Shown here piece after piece: positions 40,131 through 52,449 of a DNA stretch of 64,000 nucleotides. Where the stretch lies: assembly GCA_035578175.1 (NCBI GenBank), contig JAQMRL010000006.1, positions 65,952,001 to 66,016,000 on the forward strand. The letters are read 5' to 3'. Under the pieces are notes generated by a model, which made no database searches, was not told the origin of the DNA, and saw only the letters and a program-made list of their open reading frames with translations. Position 1 is the stretch's first letter, and the number at the start of each line of letters is the position of its first letter. The translations under genes were made by a program, and so were the position numbers. The stretch comes from Catonia carolina. Taxonomy: Eukaryota > Arthropoda > Insecta > Hemiptera > Achilidae.

Positions 40131-41061
40131 TGTCACCGGATGGCGACATTAAGTGGCAACCTTATTAATTTGGTGGCCCTGAAAAGGGCCGTTTAAGCGG
40201 TGGTCGTCTGTCGTGGCAGTCGGAGACTGGGCGACACGGCGTGTCGTCGTCCAGCGGAGACGTCATCTTCTTCCCTCGCAGTAGTGCGTCGATGGCTGCT
40301 TCGTCGGGTCCGGTGGGCGTAAGGCTCGATCGAGGGACCGCTGTGGGCATCGCTCGCGTCAGCGGGCGATGACGGTCCGGTCGACGGCTTACGGTGACGG
40401 GACGGCGAACGGAAGCATAATCTTCTCTCTTGCGGGGTCGTCGATTAGTTCTCGCTGGAGTCCGGCAGCCGTGTGCGGTGGTGGACGTCTTGCCGTTGTC
40501 TGGATCGGAAGCGACGAGCCGGCGTGGTGGAAGCGGAGCTCGAAGAGTGACGGCTCGGCTACCAGATTCAGGCCTAGCCTTCCCTCAGCGGCAGTTGGGT
40601 CCCCACTGCGCGCGGCAGTGGTGGCCCCCAGAGCCCCGCAGTGTCGGGTCGGCGTAGGCCGTCTGCCGATAGTGCGGCCGAGGCGGCTCTCTCCGGGCCG
40701 GCGAAGGCTGACCGGTGCGGGAATGTAGCGTCCGCCACCGGTAGCGTAGACCAGGGATGGTGCGTCTGGTCTCGGCTGGGCTCGTCCTCTTCTGTCTTGA
40801 TGTGAAGCTGTCGGTGTCTTGATTGGAATTGAATCCGACTCGGCTCAGTGCAGCGCTCTTTATATAGCTGCCGAGAGCGCTGTTGTAGAGAGCGGCGACT
40901 GGCTTGGCCTTGATGACAAAGGCAGCCGGAAGGTTTGTCGGGCGCCGCTACAGGGCTTTGTCGCTTCGCTGCTAAAGAGCCCATCGCGCCGACAAAGGCC
41001 GGAAGAAGTATTGAAGGCCGGCAACACAGTAAATGATTAATTAGAAGGGGTGGTGGTGACA
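40131..41061 (-). mobile_element. Solo LTR, 931 bp, GC-rich
   Basis: The segment begins TGTCACC and ends GGTGACA, is flanked by TTCC on both sides (40127-40130 and 41062-41065), and is missing from the matching place in copy 1 (about 1428). TG...CA ends with short inverted repeats and a 4-bp duplication define a solo LTR. It is far richer in GC than its surroundings. TATATAAAG reads on the minus strand (about 40866), so I place the LTR on that strand. Open frames inside are a by-product of high GC. Confidence 0.75.
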
Positions 41062-42690
41062 TTCCAATAGTTTAATATCTTCTTCAACTTCGAAACTGTT
41101 GTAATTGTTATGTTTTGTGCGTACAAATAAATAATGCAGCTACCGATATACTATGTAATTTATGGTCTTTTTCCAATTCATCGCATTTAAATTACGACTA
41201 AGCTATTCATAAAACCTTTTTGTTAATCATATAGTTTTCGTGTTTAATATAATTTTATTCCAGCTTGTGTTTTTCCGCTTGAAAATGGTTTTTCATTAAT
41301 TCCAAATATTTGATAGATTATTCGTCGTTTCAATTACGTATGTCATTCTTCTTAATATTTTCATCCTGAAAATTATGATGTTCATCAATATATCTTTGTT
41401 TTTTTAATATATCTTTAAAGTACATCCTAAAGGTTGTGGTTATCTAAGACAAATGTAAATACACTTTAATTGTTACTAAATACATTTGCTGCTGCTTCTT
41501 TCTTGCTTTTGCATATTTTTCAACACAATTACATGTTTGTAACCTTTGAGAATCGGCCGTCTTCTTGTATTCTTTTCTAATAATTTTTTACAATTTTTAA
41601 AAACATTGTAGAAAATATATTGAGAGTAGCAAACGGAAGCGGCAAACAAGCAGCAATGTTACGAAATGTTATTAAAAAACTTTACCATCTAACCTTAGGT
41701 TCATTTGGTATCTAGGTTTAAAACATAGTAAGCAAACTACCTTTACACTTTAAACATTAATGATTTCTTTTCCAAAATTAATGATTGAACTTATCTACTA
41801 CTAAATCACACTTCTGGACTGAATCTCTGGAAGATCGTGCTGTCTGGAAAACCCCAATCACTCGTTACTCTATTTTAAAACCTCGGTTCGTTTAGAAGGA
41901 TCCTCCACCAGTTGATCTTATTTTACAAGAACGAACACTTTCTTGAAACCTAAACTTTTTAACGGAAGATAAAGGTTTTGATGGGAGAATTTCCGATTTG
42001 AAAATCAGAACAATACGTTTCCATTTCCTTGGTTTGAAAGATTAGCTCAGGTATGGACTTTTAGTTTTGAGTCTCGTTAAAAGACCAATTTTGTAAGGTA
42101 AACACTTTACATATATGTCTCAATATTTCCTTATCATTGAGAAAGGTAACATTTTTGTAACTACCTTAATAAATTTAATTAATACTATTAAGCTAACTTA
42201 ATCAATTTTCTTTTTTTAACAGTTGAATTTACCAGAATTTAATCGATTTTGAAAATTGTGTCAAAGTCGTTTTATTTTGTTTAATTGTCTCTGGGTAAAG
42301 TATTTTTTTATAAATTACAATTTACTGATGATTTCAATTTAAGAGCACAAAACAAAAATAATAAATGCTACGCTTGTTTAAAAGGATGTTATGAAAAGAG
42401 AATGTCCGTTCTCTAGTAGGTATTTTGACTGAATAAGTAAATATTTTAATGTCAAAGCATTCTAAACGGTTGAGTATATCTAAGGATCTACTAAATAGTT
42501 TTGTGGCTTCTTTTGTCTGAGGACACATTGTCATACTGTCCATGGCTTTAGTAACATGTAACTGGAATGTGCGGAAATAAAAATTTACATGTAAATTATT
42601 TTTATGTTTCGCAGATATTGAGGGAGGCATTTCCGAGTCCAGTCAACCTTAATTCCTTTATTTAAGAATTTTTATTACATATTTGGAAAA

Positions 42691-45411
42691 ATGAAAGAAT
42701 TTTGCTTGATTTTTGTCGTCGCAGGTGTATTTCTCCTATGCTTGGTAAGTGCACTAATCTTTCTTTAACTAATATCCGGGTGAGGCAGATAAGGTGCCCC
42801 AAATTGATTGCAGGAAAATGGAGTGACATGGAATGATACGAAAATAATATTTTCGAAAAATGTGGCCATTGCATATATATTAATAAAAATATTTTCGTTC
42901 ACTTTGAATGTAAAGGGTTTGTTATTAAAGATAAGAAATATGGCGTTGCTAGCCAAAGCCGAAGCTAGTGCGCCAGCAACCAGTCAAGAGAATACACACG
43001 TGAAATTTGAAATTGAGCGCCACAAGTCACAATATGAGAAAAATTACAGAGTAATTAATGAGCATACTACATTTTTTTCTATATATTGTTTTAAAAATAA
43101 GGATATTTAATGTATTATTTTTATTATTTATTTTTTACTTTAAAATATCCCTAAAACAATTACTGGTTTTGATCCACTTATCCAGATCGTTTAGTAATTT
43201 CTCTGTGAACGCACTTGTAGTAAAATTATTTGGTACTCGTTTGTTAAAAGGTTACCTGTAGAAACAAACTCTTTCCTATTGTTCAGTACTACGTCCGTTT
43301 AAATTTGAATTCTACGCCAACTTATTAGCGCGCCGTTTCTCAATCTCTTTACCTCTTTGTACAACTTCCACTCTGCTACGTCACTAACCTGTTTCCGTCC
43401 TGTTTCCTTCACTCTCTCTTGTTCGAGCCTGTTGATGGCTGCCTCTCTGTGTTGACCTCTCGTTGATATCCGCATTCATCCCAATTGATTACCGCAAAAT
43501 GACTAACTTTTGATTAATATTGTGTTGTATGTGCCTTATGTGTTGTTCTTCAATGTGTTGCTGATTAATCCAAGCCGTTTTCTACATTCTACAAGCTGAT
43601 TACCGCCAAGCCAATGCTACCACGCTACACGCCGTTCTCCGTATGTCTGCATTTAAACTTTATTGTGTTTGTGAGCTGTTTTCAATAAATGTAAGTACAT
43701 TTCAATGCTGTATTATCATTTGTTAGTCCATTTACTGTGTTCTTATCCTGTTAATATGGTTCCTATCAAACCTTTCACTGTTATACGTTCGATCCATGAC
43801 GCCGAACAATGGATTGGGGCTTAAGTGTCCACAAACAAGTAATCTAAAGACAGAACTGAAAGTCTTAGTTACACTCCGGTTACCGCTAACACCTATAAAC
43901 ATTAAGATAATTTTTGTATAATATTAAATTGTTTTTATATAACAGTCTGAGAGTAATTAAATCAAGTTCATCAAACAAATTTCCACTCGGATAAAATCTG
44001 GTGTTAACTAATGATGTTTTTATTAAATGGTTTAGCAGTACAAAAATCGTATTGAAGTGCGTGTCAATTGCAGCCCACCCAGACCCTGATACCATATTGC
44101 AAAAAGTATTGCGTGTATTTGCCCGAGTATTTGTTTTTTGGGTATACCCCTTTTTGGACGTGGTTTGTCTCCTCGTCAACTGGAAAGACGATGACAGTTG
44201 TCAGTCAGCTGATCTATTATTGTATTGCCCAAAGCCTCACCTACCTAACTGACAATTTTTAGTAGCCCTTCATTTTTTTCTTCGGGGTAGTTATGAAGTT
44301 CAAGGTAGTTAGCTAGGGTATATTGCGGGAAGTCAAACACAGTTCAATGCAGGTATTTGTTTTCCGTCTTCAGTGTACGTATTTTCATACCTTAGGTTTC
44401 AATTAACTCGAAACACAGAGCAAGCACCTTATCCTGGAACTAACCTTCTTTAATATACGTTCCACACCAATAAAGCACCGGTCTATTGGTTTTGATAAAT
44501 CTCGTTCCATTCTTCTGTTCTCTTCCCGCATCTCATCCAACATCTAAACCAGTTGAAAGAAAGATACGTCGCTCTCAGATGCAGGTGCTTCCAAAAATAT
44601 GCTTCGTCTTTTATATTTAGTACTGAACTCACATCTCCATTTTTTCTGGTTTTCTATCATATATTTTATTTCTTCCACCTTATCTTTTGCGCATGATGTA
44701 CGTAATGAACAATTACAGTCACAACAAATCACCTCTAAGCTGTTTCTACCTCTGATCGACTTCCTACATACATGGTACGACATATTAACACAACACGACA
44801 AATTAACAGAGCGCAGAAAATATACTGCACTATATAGAGTTAAACTATGGAACCTTAATTTAAGTTTATGTTTAACAAAACTACCATAATCATTTAAGTA
44901 CGAAAATAACATAGGAGGTAGATTAGTATTGAAAAGTAATTAATCAGAACATAATTAAACTGAACAGATAATAGAGCATTTCACAAACACAAATACTCTG
45001 TTCAAGTACTAATCCTTGACTGAATTGAAACTAACTCTATGTATTGTGTTCATTTTATTTCAGCAGTGTGTTGAAAGCAGACCTGTGTCCTCAACGTCAG
45101 CATCTTGTTCAAACAACAAAAGTAGTTTTGAACATAAAAGTTCACCAAAAGAAATTCAAATCAAAAATAGAGTGACAATAGTCCGTTTTTTCCTCAGATT
45201 TATATCGCTACCGCTTATTACCATTGTGTTACCTATCTGTACACTTTGTCTGTTGATTTTATATTGTATTTTTGGTATCTGTACATGTTGCAATACTTAC
45301 AGTTGTGGAGTAAAAGCTCCATGGGATAATCCCAGGTGTAACTTGTATTGCTTCTGGAATGAAGTTTTTGATTTCACTACTACTGTATGGGGTTGTACTG
45401 ATATGGATTAA
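42691..45411 (+). CDS. Spliced small secreted/membrane protein gene, paralogue B
   Basis: Exon 1 coding part is 42691-42744 (MKEFCLIFVVAGVFLLCL, 18 codons) with GTAAGT donor and an upstream gcag acceptor at 42611-42614. Exon 2 is 45064-45411 (115 aa), again after ttatttcag in phase 0, for 133 aa in total. The second exon matches paralogue A: CVESRP start, Ser-rich part, one membrane span (about PLITIVLPICTLCLLILYCI) and a Cys/Trp-rich tail. It stops earlier, after WGCTDMD. Preservation of frame, phase and splice sites in two clearly diverged copies argues for functional genes. Confidence 0.6.
42814..43110 (+). CDS. Alternative second exon of paralogue B
   Basis: An acceptor (gattgcag, ending 42813) lies 69 nt after the exon-1 donor and opens a phase-0 frame beginning ENGVTWNDTKIIF, as in copy 1. 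The hydrophobic stretch is followed by a longer tail to a stop at 43110, giving 116 aa with exon 1. The tail after about residue 60 has no counterpart in copy 1, where the stop comes earlier. A conserved GTAAAG inside could be a further donor. Confidence 0.4.
   Translation, partial: ENGVTWNDTKIIFSKNVAIAYILIKIFSFTLNVKGLLLKIRNMALLAKAEASAPATSQENTHVKFEIERHKSQYEKNYRVINEHTTFFSIYCFKNKDI
43265..43905. other. Copy-2-specific segment, probable old insertion
   Basis: Alignment with copy 1 is lost from about 43260 to 43910. The text here is richer in C and T, contains aataaatgtaagtac near 43686, and has no gene. It could be a retroelement fragment, but ends and target duplication are not clear. Confidence 0.35.
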
Positions 45412-45779
45412 AAATTTAAATACTGGTGCACTCTAATAATATATTCTCTTTCTACATAATAATAGAACTGTGAACGTAACGTAAGAGTTATAAGAAACTA
45501 TCTCTCTGCAATTTATTATACAGATATTATAAAAAAAATTATATATTATAATTAGAAATTATATTAAAGGTCTTGACTTAATCTTATAGCAACTTATTAT
45601 CTTATAATATCTTATAAGTAATTATATCTTATAATAATTATCTTATAAGTAACTATATCTTATAATAATTATCTTATAGCTTATTAAAAAAATAAATACT
45701 CTCAATCTAGTGAAATGATAAATTAACGTTTAAGACTAAAAAGTTTATTTGGATTTTTGTATATTAAAATGATAGTTCA

Positions 45780-46215
45780 CAATATGGAAAGTTCTTTAAG
45801 GAAAATTACCCCATCTGGTCAATGTGACCGGAGAAGTTTGCCATCGGATTTGGGGGGCAAACAACTTAGAGAAAAGACGACTGATGAATCGGAGCATCGG
45901 AAATCACCAGCTAGTGCGACTGGAAGAGGAAAACCCAACCCAAGTGGCTCAGAATGGTTGTGGACGACATGAGGGAGCTGAATATAGAGAGAAAGGATTT
46001 GGAGGAGAAGTCTGGAAATTACAACCTACTGAGAGACGGAAAGATAAAATTCAAAAGAACGGAAACCAACAGGAGAAAATGGTGATATCCGAAGCGGAGA
46101 GGAAGAGTAGATCTGACCGAAGGAAGAACTACCAAACTACCACGCGAGGTTAAGGGTGAAGAGGAACAATAAATGAACTTACAGTGGTCCCCTGTGGCCG
46201 TACAAGAAAAAAAAA
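45780..46215 (+). mobile_element. Retroposon insertion with poly(A) tail, 436 bp
   Basis: The insert ends in A9 (46207-46215) and is flanked by an exact 9-bp duplication, GATAGTTCA (45771-45779 and 46216-46224). The empty site is visible in copy 1 near 6860. These are the marks of LINE-driven retroposition. A partial frame inside (about 45824-46153) is hydrophilic with many Arg/Lys/Glu and may be the end of a LINE protein. It is either a 5'-truncated LINE or a SINE. Confidence 0.75.
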
Positions 46216-46639
46216 GATAGTTCATCAAAAATGCGTAACCCTTCCTAAATGGAAGTACAATTTTTTCTAATTTCCGATGATCCATTAAAAACACACATGT
46301 AAAGAATTAAATGAATTTATTATCAAAAATTATAAAAATATTTTGGTAATTGTTGACATAATTGGCGTGATGAATTACACAATTGTCATATTGTTAGACA
46401 ATTTTTTCAACTGCATTTTTAAAAAAATGTCGTAAATGTAACACGCGTTTGAACGTTGTATAGACGTTCCTAATAGGTCTGAAAACTTTTGTTGTCTAAC
46501 CAGTTTTATTCAAAGAATAAGTGAAAATTCCTTGGCGCTTAGTTGGGGCTAAACACCGGGGGTTCAAACATGTTAACATTTAAACCTCGCCAGGTATTGT
46601 CTCGTTAAAGCACCATACTGAGACCAACTGATTGAGAAA

Positions 46640-47290
46640 AACGCCAGAAATCAGCATTCCTCTTTTTTCTTCTCAGTGGGTCCATTTGCTGTTAACGAAT
46701 AACTGAATTTCTCGTAGACTTCGGTTTATAAACTTAACAACCAACACATCTTTTAAGTGTCAAAAAGCCGTAACTTTCCATGTCGTTAAGACTTGTTTGA
46801 ACTTCTTTGCTGTTTTTGGTGACTTTTAGCACACACGATGTTTGACAGATATTTTTTTTCTTGGCAAACATGTTGAATCCAGGTCTCTTTTATAGTAACA
46901 TTTACTTTTTAGAAATCTTCAAATTTAATTCTATAATGGGTGAGGAACATTAGCGATAATACTATACAGCGAGCTCTGTGGTCCTCAGGTAACAACTTTG
47001 GAATCAATCGAGCACTCAGCTTTTCGTAGCGTATGATAAAATCTTTTGAAGCGATGAAATGAGCACTTTAAGAAATTCCTCACAAAACGTACCTATGGTA
47101 AACATCCACTTCTCTTGAACCACTTGGTCAATTCTTTTAACACAAATTTCTTTTGCGACAAACATGCATCCATGCCGCCTTTACGTTGAAGGTTGTTTCG
47201 CCGTGAATATTTAACTTTTATGCAAATATAATATTCACCATATGTTCGGCTTACGTTACGGTAAATTACTGCGTTACTATTCTCTTTAGC
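46640..47290 (-). pseudogene. Degenerate mariner-like relic (copy 2)
   Basis: The counterpart of about 7300-7953, including an ETWIQHV remnant on the minus strand near 46880. It has many stops and indels. No solo LTR follows it here, unlike copy 1. Confidence 0.35.
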
Positions 47291-47929
47291 ATAACAAAAG
47301 CGAAAATAACAATAGCAACTCAACATTGATCACACTGGCCTAGTTTTACACTCCTACAGTTCAGCTGAAAATGATGAGCTGACGTTGGCCGTAGCAATGG
47401 TTATAATAAAAGAGATCCCTTCATGTTCACTTGCCACTGTCTCAGTTTAACATTTGTTCGGCATTTTTGAGGCTTGATCGAAAATAAACAAAAAGACAAT
47501 AATGTTATTATTAACTTTACATCTTTCCTGGAAAAGGAACCATAAATGATAGTAAATGCACTTTTTCAATTTACCATACTTGTTTTGTAAAATGTCAATT
47601 TAATATACGCGTAGTTAATTCAATAATATCTAGGATATTGTCTTCTTAGTGAATCTTATCTATTTCTTTTCCAAATACGTCAAAATTCTCACAAAATCAC
47701 CTTTCGCCCTTTTTTTACTGTAATTTATTATTAGATACTAATTACTATATCATTAGAAATTACTCGGAGAATTTAGTATGTGAAATTAATTTCTTTAGTA
47801 GAGATTTACGTAAATAAAATTTATTAGGACACAATATTGATTATTCCATTTTAAAAAACCACATCACCTTTTATTAGTTAAGTTTAAATTCTTCATGGGT
47901 ATAAAAATTATTTCGTTTATATTTTTACT

Positions 47930-48838
47930 TTCTTTTGCCTATATGAATATATAGGAAGGAAAGTATTGTTTTCATGTCGATTTTTCGAAATCGAGTTTTC
48001 ACCGGATCTATACGTTTTCAGACCCCCTGAACCCAAAAAACATGTTTTTAGCGATTGGTCTGTGTGTGTGTGTATACAAAATATCTCAAGAACGGAAGAT
48101 CGTACGAACTTGAAACGTGAGACTTAAGTTACATACCACTACCGGACCCGACATGAACATTTTCATCAAAATCGGTCAACCGGAAGTAGTAGTTTATTCG
48201 TGTAATTTTTCACTTTTTTGCAATTTTCTCAAAAACTGGTCCTACGATTTTTTTTAAAATCACCTCATTTACTCAATTTTTTATTCTCTACAAGATAGGG
48301 TAGGCGCCATGTTGTTGAAATTCTGGGTGAGGCTGTTTTCACGGAAAAACATTTTCTTTTTGAGATTGCGGCTTTAATATGCATTTTAGCGCAAAACGTT
48401 ATATAATAAAAGTTGTAGAGAATGTAAAATTCTACAACTTTTATTTCAAACCGTTTTTTTTATAACGCTTAGTTTAGCGGTAATTAGCGATTTTCTGTTT
48501 TTTCTCACGAAAACGTGTGAAAAATCGATTTTTTGAAGATTTCGGCCTTAGAATGCATTTTACGACAAAAGTATGTATAATAAAATTTGTAGAAAATTAA
48601 AAGATCTACAACTTTTAATTAAAGCTTTTTTTGTACAGTGCCTAGTTTAGCGTGTAGGAACGATTTTCCGTATTTTTAAGCCAAACTGAGGTAATTTTAA
48701 TTTTGCGTACTTCACTAATGTTTTTTGAGGTTAGTTTTTTGTTTATTTCTAATATTTTATTACTAATGTTAGGTTTATTGTTAATTGTTTGCATTGGCAA
48801 GAGAAAGTTGTGTGAGTGTTTCACACCAGATTTTTTTT
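47930..48838. mobile_element. ~0.9-kb insertion with internal hairpins
   Basis: Absent from copy 1 near 9305. It contains the phrase tgcctatatgaatatatagg and two diverged internal repeats, each with a hairpin whose stem reads AATAAAAGTTGTAGA. The first hairpin is perfect (48405-48419 pairing with 48431-48445); the second is imperfect (about 48578-48620). No coding sequence was seen. Ends and target duplication could not be fixed. Confidence 0.5.
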
Positions 48839-49285
48839 TTTTAAATGAAATATGTGTCTAAAACTAAACTTCTAAACAACACAAACCTTATGCAACTAAA
48901 CCTTTATTCACACATTTTCAAAATATCATTAAACATCAGTAGTAACCTGTTAATAGTTATCAGTTAAAAGAATTATTCAACACAAAATCTCTTGAAAAAT
49001 ATGGCTTCAAAACTAAACTTAAATTTTTAGGTATGAATTTTGTTATTGGTGCTCATTAGAATGGTATAGTTATACTGAATAATTTGGATTTATACTTTCA
49101 TGTAAATAAATGGTTAAAAAAATTAACGTTGATGTGAAACGTTCCTAAATGAAAAATGTATTTTAAGAAAATATACGTACATTTTAAGAATAAAATATGT
49201 TGTTAAAAATACCAAAACTGTTGTTTGTAATCTTTCTCTGATCAAAGCTTTAGTTTATCGAAAAATTATCTTTTACTTTTCAATT

Positions 49286-50029
49286 GAAGGGTCCAGGAGC
49301 AGAACGATGAAAGTGCAAAAATTAAAAAAAAATCGATTTTTACGGCATCATGTACGTATAGTTGTCTTTGACATAGCAGGTCCAAAACAGGGTAAAAATT
49401 ATCAGTTTCCTTTTTTATTCCAGTTTTAAAATATACGGCAAAGGGAGAGAATGATCAGAGTCCGCGAGCTGCAGTGGAATACCGATCAGAGTCCCATTTT
49501 AATCTTCACCACTGCTATCATTGCATGATGAATAGTATCAGTTTTTTAAAAAATACTGTTATCAAAAACATCTGTTTAGTGAAAAAGTCATTATTGTACT
49601 GTTGTTTAAAATAATTATCTTAATTAATCATTTGCGACTAACAATAAAATTATTATATTTTTATAATTTTATTTTATTACGATTGTTTTTTTCAGCAGCT
49701 TCAATTTTTACCTATATTATGTAGTCATTAACTGATTTATAATTAATAAAAATTGAATTTAAAAGAATAATTTGTGTGTTTATTCGTTATCTGTTGTGGA
49801 CCTTACATGGACTATGATCGTTATTCCCAGTGGAAGATGGTATTTACCAGATTTCATAATTTACAAAAATAGAAAAACATAAATTATAGTTTTGAAGATA
49901 TAAATCTTGTTTAAAACATATTTAGTCCTTTTTTTAATAATTTTATGGAAAAAAATATAAAAAATTGTTGAATACACAACTACTTTAAATTACTTTTTGT
50001 GACTTTGACCTTTTTCCCCTAGACCCTTC
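49286..50029. mobile_element. Non-autonomous TIR element, 744 bp
   Basis: The ends are inverted (GAAGGGTCCAGG on the left, the reverse complement of CCCCTAGACCCTTC on the right), flanked by AATT on both sides (49282-49285 and 50030-50033), and the block is missing from copy 1 near 9730. There is no transposase, so it is MITE-like. I do not assign a superfamily. Confidence 0.65.
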
Positions 50030-50399
50030 AATTGGTATTTAGGAACTTTGTGAAATTAATTTTATATTAAATACAGAGAACATAAAAATGGTTTAACTTT
50101 CAATTGAAACCTTTATACTCTACAGTATTTATGTAATCAGCAAAATATGTCAATTTTGATTAAATGCATTATGCAAATTGACCGTTTAATATAAGATATA
50201 AGTAATAATATGACTCACACGACCTTAACTCACAAGAATATTTAATTATTGTATCACATAGGTCTGCGTCCTTCGTTCCGGGCAAGTGGACGCACTCCGA
50301 TCTTAAGTGCGATCTTCCTTTTACACAGAATGCGTTCAGTTCTTTGGTCAGTCGCGATGAGTTCTTTATCAAAATAGAATAACTCTATGTTATCTCTTT

Positions 50400-52440
50400 A
50401 AAATAAGAAAGTGTAGGTCTACAGCAAGGGTAAACGATATAAACAAAGAACGATCGGCTCAAAGATGAGGTGGACCTTGAAAAATTTTGGGCACCAGTGG
50501 TTAATGCAGTTGAAACATATCTGTCATCGGTTTCAGACACAGGTGAAGGAGAAAATTGTCTGCAAAAGTTCTAATTTCCATATTGATTTCTTGAAAATAA
50601 ATTATTTGACCTTTAAATTACTTAATCACTTAAACTAGTGCTTGCAGTTTAATAACTAGAATATATAATGAAGATGAACAAATTAAATTGATTACACTTT
50701 GTTCTAAAACTTAATCAAGCTTAAATGATTTGAAGTTAAAAGTGAGTCATGGTCATGTATATTCTAATAATTAATTAGTTCGTACTTAGGACACGCTAAA
50801 AATTGTACGCTATTTGCCAAACTTGAAGAAATTGCTTCAATATGGGACGTTCAGACCAAACACTTTACTCTATACTGGTAAAATGACAATCCCGGGCGCT
50901 GCGAAAGATGCCAAAAATGTGGTGAAGATAGGTCACAATATTTACATCCTCATCTACAATCTGACGCTTCGTTTAGCCGAAATAAATAATTTTCTTTGAA
51001 AACTGTGTCAAAATCGTTTAATTTATGTCTTTTGCCAGAGTTTTTCATTTGAAAAGTGTTAAGTACTTGTTCGTTAATGTGAAGCGCGCAAAACATTATT
51101 TTCTAATATAAAGGCTATTTTCCAATACGTTAAAGAAACATGTGGGTTGTAGGTAAACGCCTTAAAGAAACACTACGCGCTAAAAACAATACACTTTTCA
51201 TGACAGAAACGCAAACACGTTACTGTCTATAATACAATATTATGTCAGAGCAGGGTCCAATATTATATCGGATGAGTGGCGGGATTACTAATTTATTATC
51301 ACATTTATGATAATATATTATCATATTTTATTTTATGATTATCATATTTATCATTTTATATCATATTATACACGCATGACTGACAGAAGGCGTGTCAAAT
51401 TATTTACACTCAATCTGTTAGTTGCAGGGCTAAAAAAATAGTTCCGTTTCTTATCACATGGTCAGCTAAATTAATGACTGAATCATTTAAGAACAGAAGA
51501 GGCAGAGGTGTAAAAGACACTAATCAGAGAGACCTCCTCTGAAAGTGATGAATTACATTATACAGCCATACCTTGTGGTGAATGAAGTGTAAGTGTCATT
51601 TACAGAGTGGACAATATGTGCTTTTCAGAGCGCCCGGCATGCTGATAAGTGTACTTTTTTACTCAGTGAGCAAGGCAAATGTAAACCACCTGACTCCTCG
51701 TTTTACTTAGTCCTCTACAGGTTCAAACCAGCCCTTTGTCTGATGACCTAAACAATACATCATATTATACAATATGATCTATTCATGTATGTTATATATC
51801 ATATTTATTTATATCTTATGTCATATTTATTATGTTGACTCATTTAGTGACTTATTTGTAAGACATTGTTACTTACTGGCTTCTACAATGGAACGTAAGT
51901 GATACTGATACTTCCCAACTATTTAACTTAAATTACTTTAAACTAGCTGAAATGAGCTGAAAAATGCAGTTAATATTTTAAAACAAAATAAATGCAAAAA
52001 CCTGATACATTTCATTATTTTTAATCGTATTGGGGCAATGGAAAAGTTAAACATTTTATAACCCTGCTGGTGTTGTACAGTGGGTTTTTAAAATTAATTT
52101 GTACAGGTATAACCCGCTAGGGTTATATTTGTATAGGCCTTGTATTATTTGTATAGGCCTAGGATACTAAGGTTAGGTTTTTCTTAAAAAAAAATATTTA
52201 TTTTTATAGTTAATGATGACACGTATACTATTAAAATTTATTAACAAGGAAGTGTTTATGACAAATGTACTGTTATTAGCGTGTACTGTTTCATTAAGGC
52301 GTTCAGCTGCAACCCGCACGTTTCTTTTAGTATACCGGAAGAGGTCTATTATAAGCTACTCTTTTCTAAAACCGATAGAATAAAGAACGAATTTCCGTCT
52401 CGTAAACGTATTTTAATTATGAAAAAGTAGGTATACTGTC
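50400..52440. other. Host intergenic DNA
   Basis: AT-rich sequence. I saw only an ATCATATTTAT-type low-complexity stretch (about 51290-51370). No gene is supported. Confidence 0.5.
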
Positions 52441-52449
52441 AGACACAAT

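Larger units (their letters stand above)
39255..50400 (+). repeat. Host segmental duplication, copy 2
   Basis: The colinear partner of about 560-10400. Without the Polinton the two copies would lie about 14 kb apart start to start. It holds the second spliced gene and several insertions absent from copy 1. About 63490-64000 starts a further copy: the text around aagagcttataactaattc matches the stretches near 980 and 39670. Confidence 0.75.

Noticed and set aside
40165..41062. Several open frames of 60-160 codons
   Set aside because: They lie inside a GC-rich solo LTR on both strands and in several frames; high GC alone explains the lack of stops.
50814..50999. Small host gene (61 codons)
   Set aside because: No ATG context, splice sites or counterpart in the other duplication copy support it.
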